A DNA stretch of 64,000 nucleotides from Pseudomonas wadenswilerensis (GCF_900497695.1 NZ_UIDD01000008.1:186001-250000), one strand, 5' to 3'. Positions 42,868-51,095 are shown, counted from the stretch's first letter. Made by a program: numbers and translations. Notes: generated by a model not told the origin, from the letters alone.

Positions 42868-43605
42868 ATGACAAGGACGCCATCTGCCGTTTTTCCCCCT
42901 CCGCCTGCGATGACCGCCACCAGCGGTACTTTGCAGCCTGGCTTCTACATCGTGCCGCACAGCATGACCGGTGCCCAGGTGCTGGCCCTGCTGACGGCAC
43001 AACAAGGGCCTCAACTGATCGCTCGACTACAGCGGCTCAACCCGACCTTTGCCAGTGGCTTCAAGGCGGGGGAAATCTTTGTCGTTGGTGACCCGGACAT
43101 CACCAGTGCCTGCACCCGTGAGGAGGCCGAGCTGATGACGGCTGCGGCGCAGGTGCGCGAAAGCCTGGCTGCACTGAGTGCTGAGGAAGCCAACTTCATG
43201 ATGCGCCATCAGGCCGAGATTGCCGGGCTGTCCGCAGGCGCGAGCCAGGCCATGGGCGTTGGCAAGGACATGCTGGAAAAGGGCTTGCGCCAGGTCGAAG
43301 CGACCTTGCGCAGTATTGAGCAATTGCATCAGCTCTCGGCACTGCCAAACAGCTTGCGACTTCAGAACCAAACCCCCAATTTTGGTAACGCAAGCTTAAG
43401 GTCACGCTGGTATCTGGTAAACACAGTCAGCGGCGCCATGCTCTACCCCAGGTTCTGCATTCGCAAAGGGCTGTTCGATGCAGGTGAACTGCAGGTATTC
43501 CCAGCCTATCTCAAACGTAAAATGATCATCTCGTCCTGGTTGTCGATCATCGGCTTTGCCTGGCTGATGACAGGTGCAGGGCTGCTGAAACTCAGCAACG
43601 GATAA
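42868..43605 (+). pseudogene. Chimera: toxin N-terminal module joined in frame to an immunity-protein C-terminus
   Basis: 245-codon open frame. Codons 1-155 repeat the LysM-like/helical part of the 351-aa toxin with about nine substitutions, ending at SIEQLHQ. From codon 156 the sequence is that of the small membrane protein family (SLRSRWYLVNTVSGAMLYPRFCIRKGLFDAGEL ... SSWLSIIGFAWLMTGAGLLKL), closest to the protein at 44099. The whole toxic C-terminus and the first immunity membrane segment are missing. A deletion between a toxin and an immunity gene that happened to keep frame explains this. It may be inert, or an expressed fusion. Confidence 0.75.
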
Positions 43606-43624
43606 ATGGTTCTGCATGCACCGA

Positions 43625-43735
43625 ATCTGTGAGAGCCGGGTTTGCCAGCGATTGAGCTCATAGCGCTCGTAATCCAGTCAGTGCCTGATGTGCTGGTTGT
43701 ATTGGCCTCATCGCGGGTCAAGCCCGCTCCCACAC
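43625..43735. repeat. REP cassette at a rearrangement joint
   Basis: Diverged REP half (AGAGCCGGGTTTGCCAGCGAT), a spacer copy (TAGCGCTCGTAATCCAG ... CCTGATGTGCTGGTTG) and REP half TCGCGGGTCAAGCCCGCTCC ending CCACAC. The next base begins a 35-base copy of the toxin-gene end, so the REP marks the edge of the deletion. Confidence 0.82.
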
Positions 43736-43770
43736 GAGTGGGTGGGTGATTTGATCTATGGAGCACAGGA

Positions 43771-44049
43771 ATGATCCATATCGACAGTTGGCCATTACCA
43801 TTGAAAACTGTCTTCGGCCTCTCCCCTTTTCTGGTCGGTTTGACCGGGTTGATGATGAGTGCGTATATCGCTTGTAGCCGCGATTTCCTTGTGCTGATTT
43901 CGGCAATTCAGAGCAACCCCTGGTTTGAGTCGCAGAAGCGCTCGCAGGGAACATCCAGCTTTACGTCGCGTTGGAATTTGGTTTACTCAGCGGCGGTCTT
44001 TGTCTGGGTAATGATTGGCGCAGGGCTGGTGCAGGCGAGCAAGTATTGA
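43771..44049 (+). pseudogene. Candidate immunity protein copy with 40-codon in-frame deletion
   Basis: 92-codon frame. The first 75 residues follow the intact 132-aa protein almost exactly (changes only near the N-terminus: MIHIDSWPLPLKTVFGLSPF). After NLVYSAA it jumps to VFVWVMIGAGLVQASKY, so 120 bases covering the middle loop and the start of the last membrane segment are gone. The 35 bases before the ATG copy the toxin 3' end (GAGTGGGTGGGTGATTTG), and about 28 bases after the stop copy the flank of the intact gene, showing it arose by duplication of the toxin/immunity junction. Function doubtful. Confidence 0.72.
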
Positions 44050-44098
44050 AACCACCGTGCAGCAGTCAAGCGAACCCGCAATGGATTGCCCACTCGTG

Positions 44099-44494
44099 AT
44101 GAACCTGAGCACCTGGCCAATAGGGGCTCAAATTGCTTTTGGCCTGGCCCCCTTCGTATTGTGTTTGTCTGGCTTAGGCATTGGCGTCCATCTCGCTTGT
44201 AGCCGACATTTCAAGGTCATGCTCAAGGCCCTTGAAAATAGCCCCTGGCTTCATCAGCAAGTCAACTTGTGGGGAATCACCAGCGTAAGGTCACGCACGC
44301 TTGTCGTGGGTAGTGTCTGCGGCGCAATGCTTAGACCGCGCCTTGGTATCCGTAAAGGCGTATTGGACCCAGCGGAAGTAGCAGATTTCCCACCTTATCT
44401 AAAACTCCGAATGTACATTTCGTCCTGGTTGACAATTGTAGGATTCGCCTGGCTGATGGTTGGTATAGGCCTGATAAAACTGGGCATGTTTTAG
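44099..44494 (+). CDS. Candidate immunity protein, divergent intact paralogue
   Basis: 131-aa small membrane protein aligned end to end with the protein at 41326: first segment QIAFGLAPFVLCLSGLGIGVHLA, core ENSPWLHQQ ... SRTLVV ... RPRLGIRKGVLDPAEV, last segment YISSWLTIVGFAWLMVGIGLI. Identity is roughly 40-50 per cent, so it probably matches a different toxin variant. The ATG at 44099 aligns with the paralogue start; ATG 44081 is an alternative. No toxin gene precedes it directly. Orphan immunity genes of this sort are usual in polymorphic-toxin loci. Confidence 0.62.
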   Translation: MNLSTWPIGAQIAFGLAPFVLCLSGLGIGVHLACSRHFKVMLKALENSPWLHQQVNLWGITSVRSRTLVVGSVCGAMLRPRLGIRKGVLDPAEVADFPPYLKLRMYISSWLTIVGFAWLMVGIGLIKLGMF

Positions 44495-44650
44495 CCCTAA
44501 CCAACACTCATCCGCAAGGCCATCGAAGGACGATCCTGACTCAAACCTTGAGCGGAATGAGCCGATGATCTCGCCCTGGAAGTAACCGTTGTGTTGGGTG
44601 AGTTCTGTGCGCATCGGCTGTTCGATTTCGCAGTAACCCGGCCTGGACGT
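44495..44650. other. Unassigned remnant DNA between immunity paralogue and REP cassette
   Basis: About 155 bases with no start-to-stop gene. On the minus strand a frame reads MRTELTQHNGYFQGEIIGSF then RSRFESGSSFDGLADEC, which looks protein-like and may be a scrap of a former gene, before it runs into the end of the immunity gene. I cannot name it. Confidence 0.35.
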
Positions 44651-44842
44651 AATTCAGGCGACACCTAATGTGATGGCTGGACTGGCCCAATCGCGGGTCA
44701 AGCCCGCTCCTACAGTGGATCAGTACGCCGGACCCGTGGGAGCTGGCTTGCCTGCGATCGAGCGCGTAGCGGTCGTAATCCAGTCAGCGTCTGATGTGCT
44801 GGTTGAACTGGCCTCATCGCCGGCAAGTCCGGCTCCCACAGG
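44651..44842. repeat. REP pair with spacers, two units
   Basis: Spacer half, REP pair (TCGCGGGTCAAGCCCGCTCC ... GGGAGCTGGCTTGCCTGC), full spacer copy (GATCGAGCGCGTAGCGGTCG ... CTGATGTGCTGGTTG) and a third REP half (CATCGCCGGCAAGTCCGGCTCCC). Same building plan as the 12.5-kb array. It ends 8 bases before the ATG of the broken immunity copy. Confidence 0.82.
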
Positions 44843-44849
44843 AAACGAC

Positions 44850-45184
44850 CATGCTGGAAGATCCTCGAACCTGGATGCCCGGCGTGCAACTGGTTTTCTT
44901 ATTAACGCCTTTTCTGTTGATGTTATCTGCAATGGCGATGAATGCCTGCGTCGCCTTGAGCCGTGATTTCGACCTTTTTGATTGAGGCAATTCAAGGCAA
45001 CCCCTGGTTCGAACGCCAGAAGAACCTATGGGGCACTGCAAGCTTCAAGTCGCGTTGTTACTTGGTATGGTCGGCCTGCGGCGTGGTGATCTGGCCACAG
45101 CTTCATGTACGCAGGGCCCACCTCGATGCAGACAAGATGGATAGATTGCCGCCAACCCTCAGGCGCCGGATGATCGTTGAGTGA
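44850..45184 (+). pseudogene. Candidate immunity protein copy, frameshifted and 3'-truncated
   Basis: Fifth copy of the small membrane protein. It reads MLEDPRTWMPGVQLVFLLTP ... NACVALSRDFDLFD then stops at 44985. Removing one T from the T5 run at 44975-44979 restores ...RDFDLLIEAIQGNPWFERQ and the conserved SRCYLVWSACGVVIWPQLHVRR ... LRRRM core. It then ends early, before the last membrane segment, where it meets the transporter remnant. A single-base homopolymer shift could also be a read error, but the missing C-terminus is real. Confidence 0.72.
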
Positions 45185-45214
45185 GTGGCTTTGCCGATTA
45201 AGGATAGTGGGAAC

Positions 45215-45884
45215 TCCGGCCTACAAGCACAAGACGGAGAAGACTCATGGCGGCATCCTCGCCTGCCGCACTATCCTCGGCACCGAGGCCTTCGAGGCCT
45301 GGGGCTGGCGGATTCCGTTCCTGCTGTCGATCCTGCTGCTGATCGTCTCGGTGTACATCCGCCTGCAACTGAGCGAATCGCCGGTGTTCCAGAAGATGAA
45401 GGCCGAGGGCAAGGCCAAATTCACCAGTTCGTGCGACCTGGCCAAGAGCGTGCTGGCGAAAAAAGCCATCCCCTACAGCAACGAGAACGCTGATCCCGGC
45501 ACCGTCGCGCAGATCCGCATCGGCGACAAGGTGATCCAGAGTTTTGAAGGCACCGGCATGCCGGCCGCCGACTTCAAGGCCCAGAACGACGCCTTCATCG
45601 CCACCCCGGGCACCGCCCTCAAGGATGCTGGCTACCCGGAAAAAGCCGACCCGGCCAAGACCAACTACCCGATGGTCTTGCTGCTGACCATCCTGGTGAT
45701 CTACGTGACCATGGTCTACGGCTGGTTCGGCGGCTTCCTGCCGACCGTGGCCTTCGCCATGGTCGCCGCCACCGGCGATATCTACTACGGGCTGTGGTAC
45801 CCGATCGTCAGCGCGGTGATGACGGCGATCCTTGGCACCTTCTTCCTGCCGGAAACCAAGGACCGCGACATCACTCATACCTAA
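45215..45884 (+). pseudogene. MHS-family MFS transporter pseudogene (N-truncated, two internal deletions)
   Basis: Remnant of a ProP/ShiA-type metabolite:H+ symporter. It starts inside the protein (RTILGTEAFEAWGWRIPFLLSILL), reads VSVYIRLQLSESPVFQKMKAEG and then jumps to KFTSSCDLAKSVLAKKAIPYSN, skipping several helices; a second jump joins VTMVYG to WFGGFLPTVAFAMVAATGD, losing the loop and helix normally between them. Both joins keep frame. It ends properly (FFLPETKDRDI). It cannot form a full transporter. It is followed by a terminator and then gcd, and preceded by the truncated immunity copy, so it marks the edge of the unstable region. Confidence 0.75.
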
Positions 45885-45896
45885 GTCTGATACCCA

Positions 45897-45919
45897 CCCT
45901 CTCCCCCTGTGGGAGAGGG
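45897..45919 (+). terminator. Terminator hairpin before gcd
   Basis: CCCTCTCCC and GGGAGAGGG form a 9-bp stem with a 5-base loop, followed by CGTTTC and later TGTTT. It lies 13 bases after the transporter remnant and insulates gcd from upstream transcription. Confidence 0.6.
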
Positions 45920-45971
45920 CGTTTCAGCTGTTTCCCGGCACAGTGCCAACCCGAGCGAATTATGTACTAAC

Positions 45972-45999
45972 TTGTTAATTAGCTTGCTAAGGGTATAAA
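45972..45999 (+). promoter_or_regulatory. Predicted sigma-70 promoter of gcd
   Basis: TTGTTA (45972-45977) and TATAAA (45994-45999) are separated by 16 bases, in a locally AT-rich stretch that stands out from the GC-rich surroundings. The ATG of gcd is 36 bases downstream. Predicted by motif match only. Confidence 0.5.
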
Positions 46000-46034
46000 A
46001 TTCGACCACTCCCCCCCTTCGAGTTTTCTTCGAT

Positions 46035-48452
46035 ATGACACAGACACCGCGCGTATCTGGCGCCTCAACATTCATCCTGGTTGGCCTGGGGGTGATCATC
46101 GCCCTGCTCGGCCTTGCGCTCGCCGCCGGTGGCGTGAAGCTGGTCAGCCTGGGTGGTTCCTGGTACTTCCTGGTCGGCGGTTTGCTGATGGCCATTTCCG
46201 GCCTGCTGATCGCCCGCCGAAAACTGGCCGGCGCCTGGCTGTTCGCCGCCTTCCTGGTCGGTACCGCGATCTGGGCCGTGGCCGATGTCGGCCTGGTGTT
46301 CTGGCCGCTGTTCTCGCGCCTGTTCATGTTCGGCGCGATGGGCCTGGCGGTGGTGCTGGTCTATCCGCTGCTCAAGCGTGCCGCTGGCGCCACGCCCGGC
46401 CGAGGTGCCTATGGCTTGGCGGCGGTGCTTGCAATTGCCCTGGCGGTGGCAGCGGGCAATATGTTCGTCGCCCATCCAAGCGTTGCCCCTACCGGTGACG
46501 GCCCGGGCCTGACCGCGGTCGACCCGGCCAAGGCGCAAAAAGACTGGGCCCACTATGGCAACACCGAAGGTGGCAGCCGCTTCGCCGCGCTGGACCAGAT
46601 CAACCGCAGTAACGTCGACAAACTGAAAGTGGCCTGGACCTACCACACCGGTGACGTAGCCATCAGCGACGGCAACGGCGCCGAAGACCAGCTGACCCCG
46701 CTGCAGGTCGGCAACAAGGTGTTCATCTGCACCCCGCACAACAACCTGATCGCCCTCGATGCCGACACTGGCAAAGAGCTGTGGAAGAACGAAATCAACG
46801 CCAGGTCGGCGGTCTGGCAGCGTTGCCGCGGCATGGCCTACTTCGATGCCAGCGCACCGATCGCCCAGCCGACCCAGCCGAACAGTTCGCCGATCATCGC
46901 CGCCAGCGTGCCGGCCGGTGCCAACTGCCAGCGCCGTCTGCTGACCAACACCATCGATGCGCGCCTGATCGCGGTCGACGCCGACACCGGCGAGTTCTGC
47001 CAGGGCTTTGGCAACAATGGTCAGGTGGATCTGAAAGCCGGCCTGGGCAACGTTCCGGACTCCTTCTACCAGCTCTCCTCGGCGCCGCTGATGGCGGGCA
47101 CAACCGTAGTGGTCGGTGGCCGCGTCGCCGACAACGTCCAGACCGACATGCCGGGTGGCGTGATCCGTGGCTTCGACGTGATCAGCGGGCAAATGCGCTG
47201 GGCCTTCGACCCGGGCAACCCTGAAGACCGCAATGCGCCGACCGGCGACAGCACCTACGTGCGCAGCACCCCCAACAGCTGGGCGCCGATGTCCTACGAT
47301 CCGGCGATGAACACCCTGTTCCTGCCAATGGGCAGCTCGTCCACCGACATCTACGGCGTCGAGCGTACCGAGCTGAACCACAAGTACGGCGCCTCGGTAC
47401 TGGCCCTGGACGCCAGCAGCGGTGCAGAGAAGTGGGTCTACCAGACCGTGCACAACGACCTCTGGGACTTCGACCTGCCGATGCAGCCGAGCCTGATCGA
47501 TTTCACCAAGGCCGACGGCCAGTCGGTGCCTGCGCTGGTCATCGGTACCAAGGCCGGGCAGATCTACGTGCTCGACCGCGCCAGCGGCAAGCCGCTGACC
47601 GAAGTGGTCGAGACCCCGGTCAAACCGGGCAACATCCCCAACGAACCGTACTCGCCAACCCAGCCAAAATCGGTGGGTATGCCACAGATCGGTGCCCAGC
47701 AGCTGACCGAGTCGGACATGTGGGGCGCGACCCCGTACGACCAGTTGCTGTGCCGCATCGACTTCAAGAAGATGCGCTACGACGGCCTGTACACCGCGCC
47801 CGGCACCGACCTGTCGCTGAGCTTCCCGGGCTCCCTGGGCGGCATGAACTGGGGCAGCATCTCCACCGACCCGGTGCATGGCTTTATCTTCGTCAACGAC
47901 ATGCGCCTGGGCCTGTGGATTCAGATGATCCCGTCGCGGAACAAGGGCCAGGCCGCCTCCGGTGGTGAAGCGCTGAACACCGGCATGGGCGCGGTGCCGC
48001 TCAAGGGCACGCCGTATGCGGTGAACAAGAACCGCTTCCTGTCGGTGGCCGGCATTCCGTGCCAGGCACCGCCGTTCGGCACCCTCACCGCCATCGACAT
48101 GAAGACCCAGAAGGTTGCCTGGCAGGTGCCGGTCGGCACCGTTGAAGACACCGGCCCGCTGGGCATCCGCATGCACCTGCCGATCAAGGTTGGCCTGCCG
48201 ACCCTCGGCGGCACCCTGTCGACCCAGGGCGGTCTGGTGTTCATTGCCGGCACCCAGGACTTCTACCTGCGCGCCTTCAACAGCGCCAACGGTGAAGAAG
48301 TGTGGAAAGCCCGCCTGCCGGTCGGCAGCCAGGGCGGCCCGATGACCTATGTGTCGCCGAAAACCGGCAAGCAGTATGTGGTGATCACCGCTGGTGGTGC
48401 GCGTCAGTCGACTGATCGTGGCGACTATGTGATGGCGTACGCGCTGCCTTAA
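46035..48452 (+). CDS. gcd: Membrane-bound PQQ-dependent glucose dehydrogenase
   Basis: 805-aa quinoprotein that oxidises glucose to gluconate in the periplasm, passing electrons to ubiquinone. Residues 1-150 hold five membrane helices (TFILVGLGVIIALLGLALAAGG; WYFLVGGLLMAISGLLIA, etc.); the rest is an eight-bladed propeller with PQQ-domain features (WAHYGNTEGGSRFAALDQIN, HNDLWDFDLPMQPSLIDF, GGTLSTQGGLVFIAGTQDFYLRAF, GARQSTDRGDYVMAYALP). Full length for the family. It is followed by oprB, the glucose porin, after a REP pair; PQQ synthesis genes are not in the window. Confidence 0.96.
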   Translation: MTQTPRVSGASTFILVGLGVIIALLGLALAAGGVKLVSLGGSWYFLVGGLLMAISGLLIARRKLAGAWLFAAFLVGTAIWAVADVGLVFWPLFSRLFMFGAMGLAVVLVYPLLKRAAGATPGRGAYGLAAVLAIALAVAAGNMFVAHPSVAPTGDGPGLTAVDPAKAQKDWAHYGNTEGGSRFAALDQINRSNVDKLKVAWTYHTGDVAISDGNGAEDQLTPLQVGNKVFICTPHNNLIALDADTGKELWKNEINARSAVWQRCRGMAYFDASAPIAQPTQPNSSPIIAASVPAGANCQRRLLTNTIDARLIAVDADTGEFCQGFGNNGQVDLKAGLGNVPDSFYQLSSAPLMAGTTVVVGGRVADNVQTDMPGGVIRGFDVISGQMRWAFDPGNPEDRNAPTGDSTYVRSTPNSWAPMSYDPAMNTLFLPMGSSSTDIYGVERTELNHKYGASVLALDASSGAEKWVYQTVHNDLWDFDLPMQPSLIDFTKADGQSVPALVIGTKAGQIYVLDRASGKPLTEVVETPVKPGNIPNEPYSPTQPKSVGMPQIGAQQLTESDMWGATPYDQLLCRIDFKKMRYDGLYTAPGTDLSLSFPGSLGGMNWGSISTDPVHGFIFVNDMRLGLWIQMIPSRNKGQAASGGEALNTGMGAVPLKGTPYAVNKNRFLSVAGIPCQAPPFGTLTAIDMKTQKVAWQVPVGTVEDTGPLGIRMHLPIKVGLPTLGGTLSTQGGLVFIAGTQDFYLRAFNSANGEEVWKARLPVGSQGGPMTYVSPKTGKQYVVITAGGARQSTDRGDYVMAYALP

Positions 48453-48462
48453 ATCGCATCAC

Positions 48463-48525
48463 CCCAATCGCGGGTCAAGCCCGCTCCCACAGCTTCTGTG
48501 GGAGCGGGCTTGACCCGCGATGAGG
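48463..48525. repeat. REP inverted pair between gcd and oprB
   Basis: ATCGCGGGTCAAGCCCGCTC CCACAG and its exact mirror image CTGTGGGAGCGGGCTTGACCCGCGAT are separated by about 4 bases, forming a near-perfect long hairpin. It may weaken or stabilise gcd read-through into oprB. Confidence 0.88.
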
Positions 48526-48555
48526 CTTTTACCGACCTCCCAGGAATACCCCGCA

Positions 48556-49821
48556 ATGCCCTCCGCTTCTCGCATCACCCCTGCCCTGCTCCTGGCCCTG
48601 GCCAGCTCCACAACCCTGGCCGACGACCTGATGACCCGCAACACCCTGACCGGCGACTGGGGCGGCCTGCGCCACCAGCTCGACGAACAGGGCATCAAGT
48701 TCACTGGCGACTACAGCGGCGAAACCGCCTACAACGCCGATGGCGGCCTGCACCGCTCGGCGCGTTACTCGCAGAACCTCAAGCTGGGCGTGCAGTTTGA
48801 TCTGGGCAAGCTGTACGGCCTGGACAACGGCGGCAAGGTCCAGCTGACGGTCAACGACCGCCGCGGCAACAGCGCTTCCGAAGACCTGGTGGGCAACCGC
48901 CTGCCGATCCAGGAAAACTACGGTGGCCTCTATACCCGCCTGACTGAACTGAGCTATGAGCGCACCCTGTTCACCCCGGCACTCAACCTCAAGCTCGGTT
49001 ACATGGCCATGGGCAACGACCTCGGCGGCCTGGACAGCGGCATCCTCTGCAACTTCATGAACGCCGGTTTCTGCGGCCATCCACTGAACATGTCCGGCGG
49101 CAGTGGCTGGACCAACTACCCCAATGCGCACCTGGGCGTGCGGGTCAAATACGACCTGTCGCCGGCCTGGCAACTGCGCGTGGCGGCGTTCAACGTCGAC
49201 CCCGAAAGCAACGGCAACTCCAGCCGCGCCTGGCACCTGGGGCCCAAGCACACCACCGGCACCGTGGTACCGGTCGAGCTGGTGTACAAGCTGTCGGGCG
49301 CACTGCCGGGTGAGTACAAGCTGGGTTACTACTACGACAGCTCTGATGTCAAACGCATCGGCAGCGACAAACAGGTGTCCGGCCGTGACGGCCATTACCT
49401 GCTGGTGGATCAGGCCGTATGGACCTCGTCGAGTTCCGAGGGGCGCAGCCTGCATGCCTTTGGCCAGTACTCGGCCACCAGCGCCGCCGCCTCGCCGTTC
49501 AGCAAGTGGTATGGCGCAGGTGTCGTGCTGTACAAGCCGTTCGAAGGTCGCCCGCGCGACACCGTGGCCCTGGGCTATGGCCGCGCCGTGCCGAACCCGC
49601 GCAGCCGTGATGTGCAGCAAGATGCCGCCGCAGCCGCAGGCGTCGCCTACCCCAACCTGGACAGCGCCGAGCAGTTGATCGAACTCAGCTACGGCTACCA
49701 GGCCACCCCTTGGCTGACCTTGCGCCCGGATGTGCAATACATCATCGAGCCGGGGGCGTTTTCCGGTGACAACATCGACAATGCACTGGTGCTTGGCCTG
49801 CAGGTCAAAGCCACGTTCTAA
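48556..49821 (+). CDS. oprB: OprB-family carbohydrate-selective porin
   Basis: 421-aa outer-membrane porin. A signal peptide (ITPALLLALASSTTLA) precedes the family opening LTGDWGGLRHQLDEQGIKFTGDYSGE; the barrel ends VLGLQVKATF with terminal Phe. OprB admits glucose and other sugars to the periplasm, where Gcd acts, so the pairing with gcd is functional. The start was chosen to leave a normal signal peptide. Confidence 0.94.
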   Translation: MPSASRITPALLLALASSTTLADDLMTRNTLTGDWGGLRHQLDEQGIKFTGDYSGETAYNADGGLHRSARYSQNLKLGVQFDLGKLYGLDNGGKVQLTVNDRRGNSASEDLVGNRLPIQENYGGLYTRLTELSYERTLFTPALNLKLGYMAMGNDLGGLDSGILCNFMNAGFCGHPLNMSGGSGWTNYPNAHLGVRVKYDLSPAWQLRVAAFNVDPESNGNSSRAWHLGPKHTTGTVVPVELVYKLSGALPGEYKLGYYYDSSDVKRIGSDKQVSGRDGHYLLVDQAVWTSSSSEGRSLHAFGQYSATSAAASPFSKWYGAGVVLYKPFEGRPRDTVALGYGRAVPNPRSRDVQQDAAAAAGVAYPNLDSAEQLIELSYGYQATPWLTLRPDVQYIIEPGAFSGDNIDNALVLGLQVKATF

Positions 49822-49911
49822 GCCTTCCTGACAACGGTGAGCGCAGGTTGACCTGTACGCGCCTGCGCGATTCAGGCGATGATCGCGCTCCCCGTTTTCG
49901 AAGGAATGAAG

Positions 49912-50343
49912 ATGCCTACGCTGATCTCCATCTACGCCCTCTGCGTGGTCGCGCTGTTTGTGAAGATGCTGGCGATCTCCTGTTATCAGGGTTTCTATCG
50001 CATCAGCCGCCTGACCTTCAAAAACAGCGAGGACGCCGGGTTTGTCGGCCGCCAGGCGAGCCCCGAGGAGTTGCCGCAGGTCAGCCGCGCGGCCCAGGCC
50101 TGGGCCAACGACCTGGAAAACATTCCGCTGTTTTTTGTGCTGGGCGCGCTGTGCCTGGTGTTCAACCCGCCGTTGCTGTTCACGGCCGGGTTGATGGTGC
50201 TATTTACCGTCGCACGCCTGGTACACACCGTGACCTACCTGGCGCGCTGGCAACCGTGGCGCACCATTGCCTATGCCGTGGGCATCATGTGCCTGCTGGG
50301 GCTGGCGGCCATGGTCAGCATGGGCGCCTTGCGGCATTGGTGA
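49912..50343 (+). CDS. MAPEG family membrane protein
   Basis: 143-aa inner-membrane protein with four helices and the MAPEG pattern: helix 1 LISIYALCVVALFVKMLAISCYQG, then RAAQAWANDLENIPLFFVLGAL (the conserved Asn-Asp-x-Glu-Asn-x-Pro), then FTVARLVHTVTYLARWQPWR, and a last helix. Bacterial members are glutathione-transferase-like or of unknown activity. The ATG with GAAGGA 6 bases upstream was used; ATG 49906 is too close to that RBS. Convergent with the LysE gene, 9 bases apart. Confidence 0.9.
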   Translation: MPTLISIYALCVVALFVKMLAISCYQGFYRISRLTFKNSEDAGFVGRQASPEELPQVSRAAQAWANDLENIPLFFVLGALCLVFNPPLLFTAGLMVLFTVARLVHTVTYLARWQPWRTIAYAVGIMCLLGLAAMVSMGALRHW

Positions 50344-50352
50344 GCGAGCGCG

Positions 50353-50985
50353 TTATACCGCCCTGGCGCTCAACAACCGCACCCCGAGGCCGATGAACAG
50401 CGCACCGGTGGCACGCTTGAGCGCCGCCACCACGCGCGAAGCCTTCACGTGCTTACTGAAGTGCAAGGCGCTAAAGCAGTAGAACGAGTGCACGCCGCAG
50501 ACGATGGCGGCACTGGTCAGGTACATGACCGCGAACTGCTCGGCGATCGGCCGGCCATGGTCGAGAAACTGCGGCAGGAAGGCGCAGAAGAAAATCAGGG
50601 TTTTCGGATTGCTGGCCGAGACCAGGAAGGCTTCAGTGCCGATCCGCCATTTCGATTGCGCTGCCGGCACGGCACCTTCGGTGGCAGCGGCTGGAACCGA
50701 TTGGCGTGCGAACAGCTGGCGTGCACCGAGGTAGATCAGGTACCCCGCGCCAACCACCTTCAAGACCAGGAACGCTGTCGGCAACGCCAGCAACATCGCC
50801 CCCACGCCCCAGGCCACGGCACTGATGACCAGCAGTTGCGCCAGCAGGTTGCCGAACAAGGTCACGCCCATGCCCGCCGGGCCATGGCGCAAGGCGTTGC
50901 GCACGGTCAGCAGTACGTTGGGGCCGGGGGTCAGGGAAGTCAGCAGGTATGCCAGGGAAAAGGTGAGCCAGAGGTGCAGTGCCAT
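50353..50985 (-). CDS. LysE/RhtB family translocator (first of two in the window)
   Basis: 210-aa inner-membrane exporter with six helices and the family signature near the N-terminus (LTPGPNVLLTVRNALRHGPAGMGVTLFG) and SNPKTLIFFCAFLPQF in the middle. The family exports amino acids or their analogues. The start at MALHLWL has AGG about 8 bases upstream; the longer reading frame overlaps the tRNA promoter side. Substrate unknown. It is transcribed alone. Confidence 0.92.
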   Translation of the reverse strand: MALHLWLTFSLAYLLTSLTPGPNVLLTVRNALRHGPAGMGVTLFGNLLAQLLVISAVAWGVGAMLLALPTAFLVLKVVGAGYLIYLGARQLFARQSVPAAATEGAVPAAQSKWRIGTEAFLVSASNPKTLIFFCAFLPQFLDHGRPIAEQFAVMYLTSAAIVCGVHSFYCFSALHFSKHVKASRVVAALKRATGALFIGLGVRLLSARAV

Positions 50986-51095
50986 GGAGGCAGTCCTTGC
51001 CAGGGGGAATAAGTGGCAACAATGACAGTAATTGCACGGGTGTTGCAATTGCTCTGGGAGCGACCATTACAAAGAGGAAAGGTACAACGAGAAAA

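Noticed and set aside
46065..48176. 703-codon minus-strand frame within gcd
   Set aside because: Antisense to a full-length, motif-complete glucose dehydrogenase.
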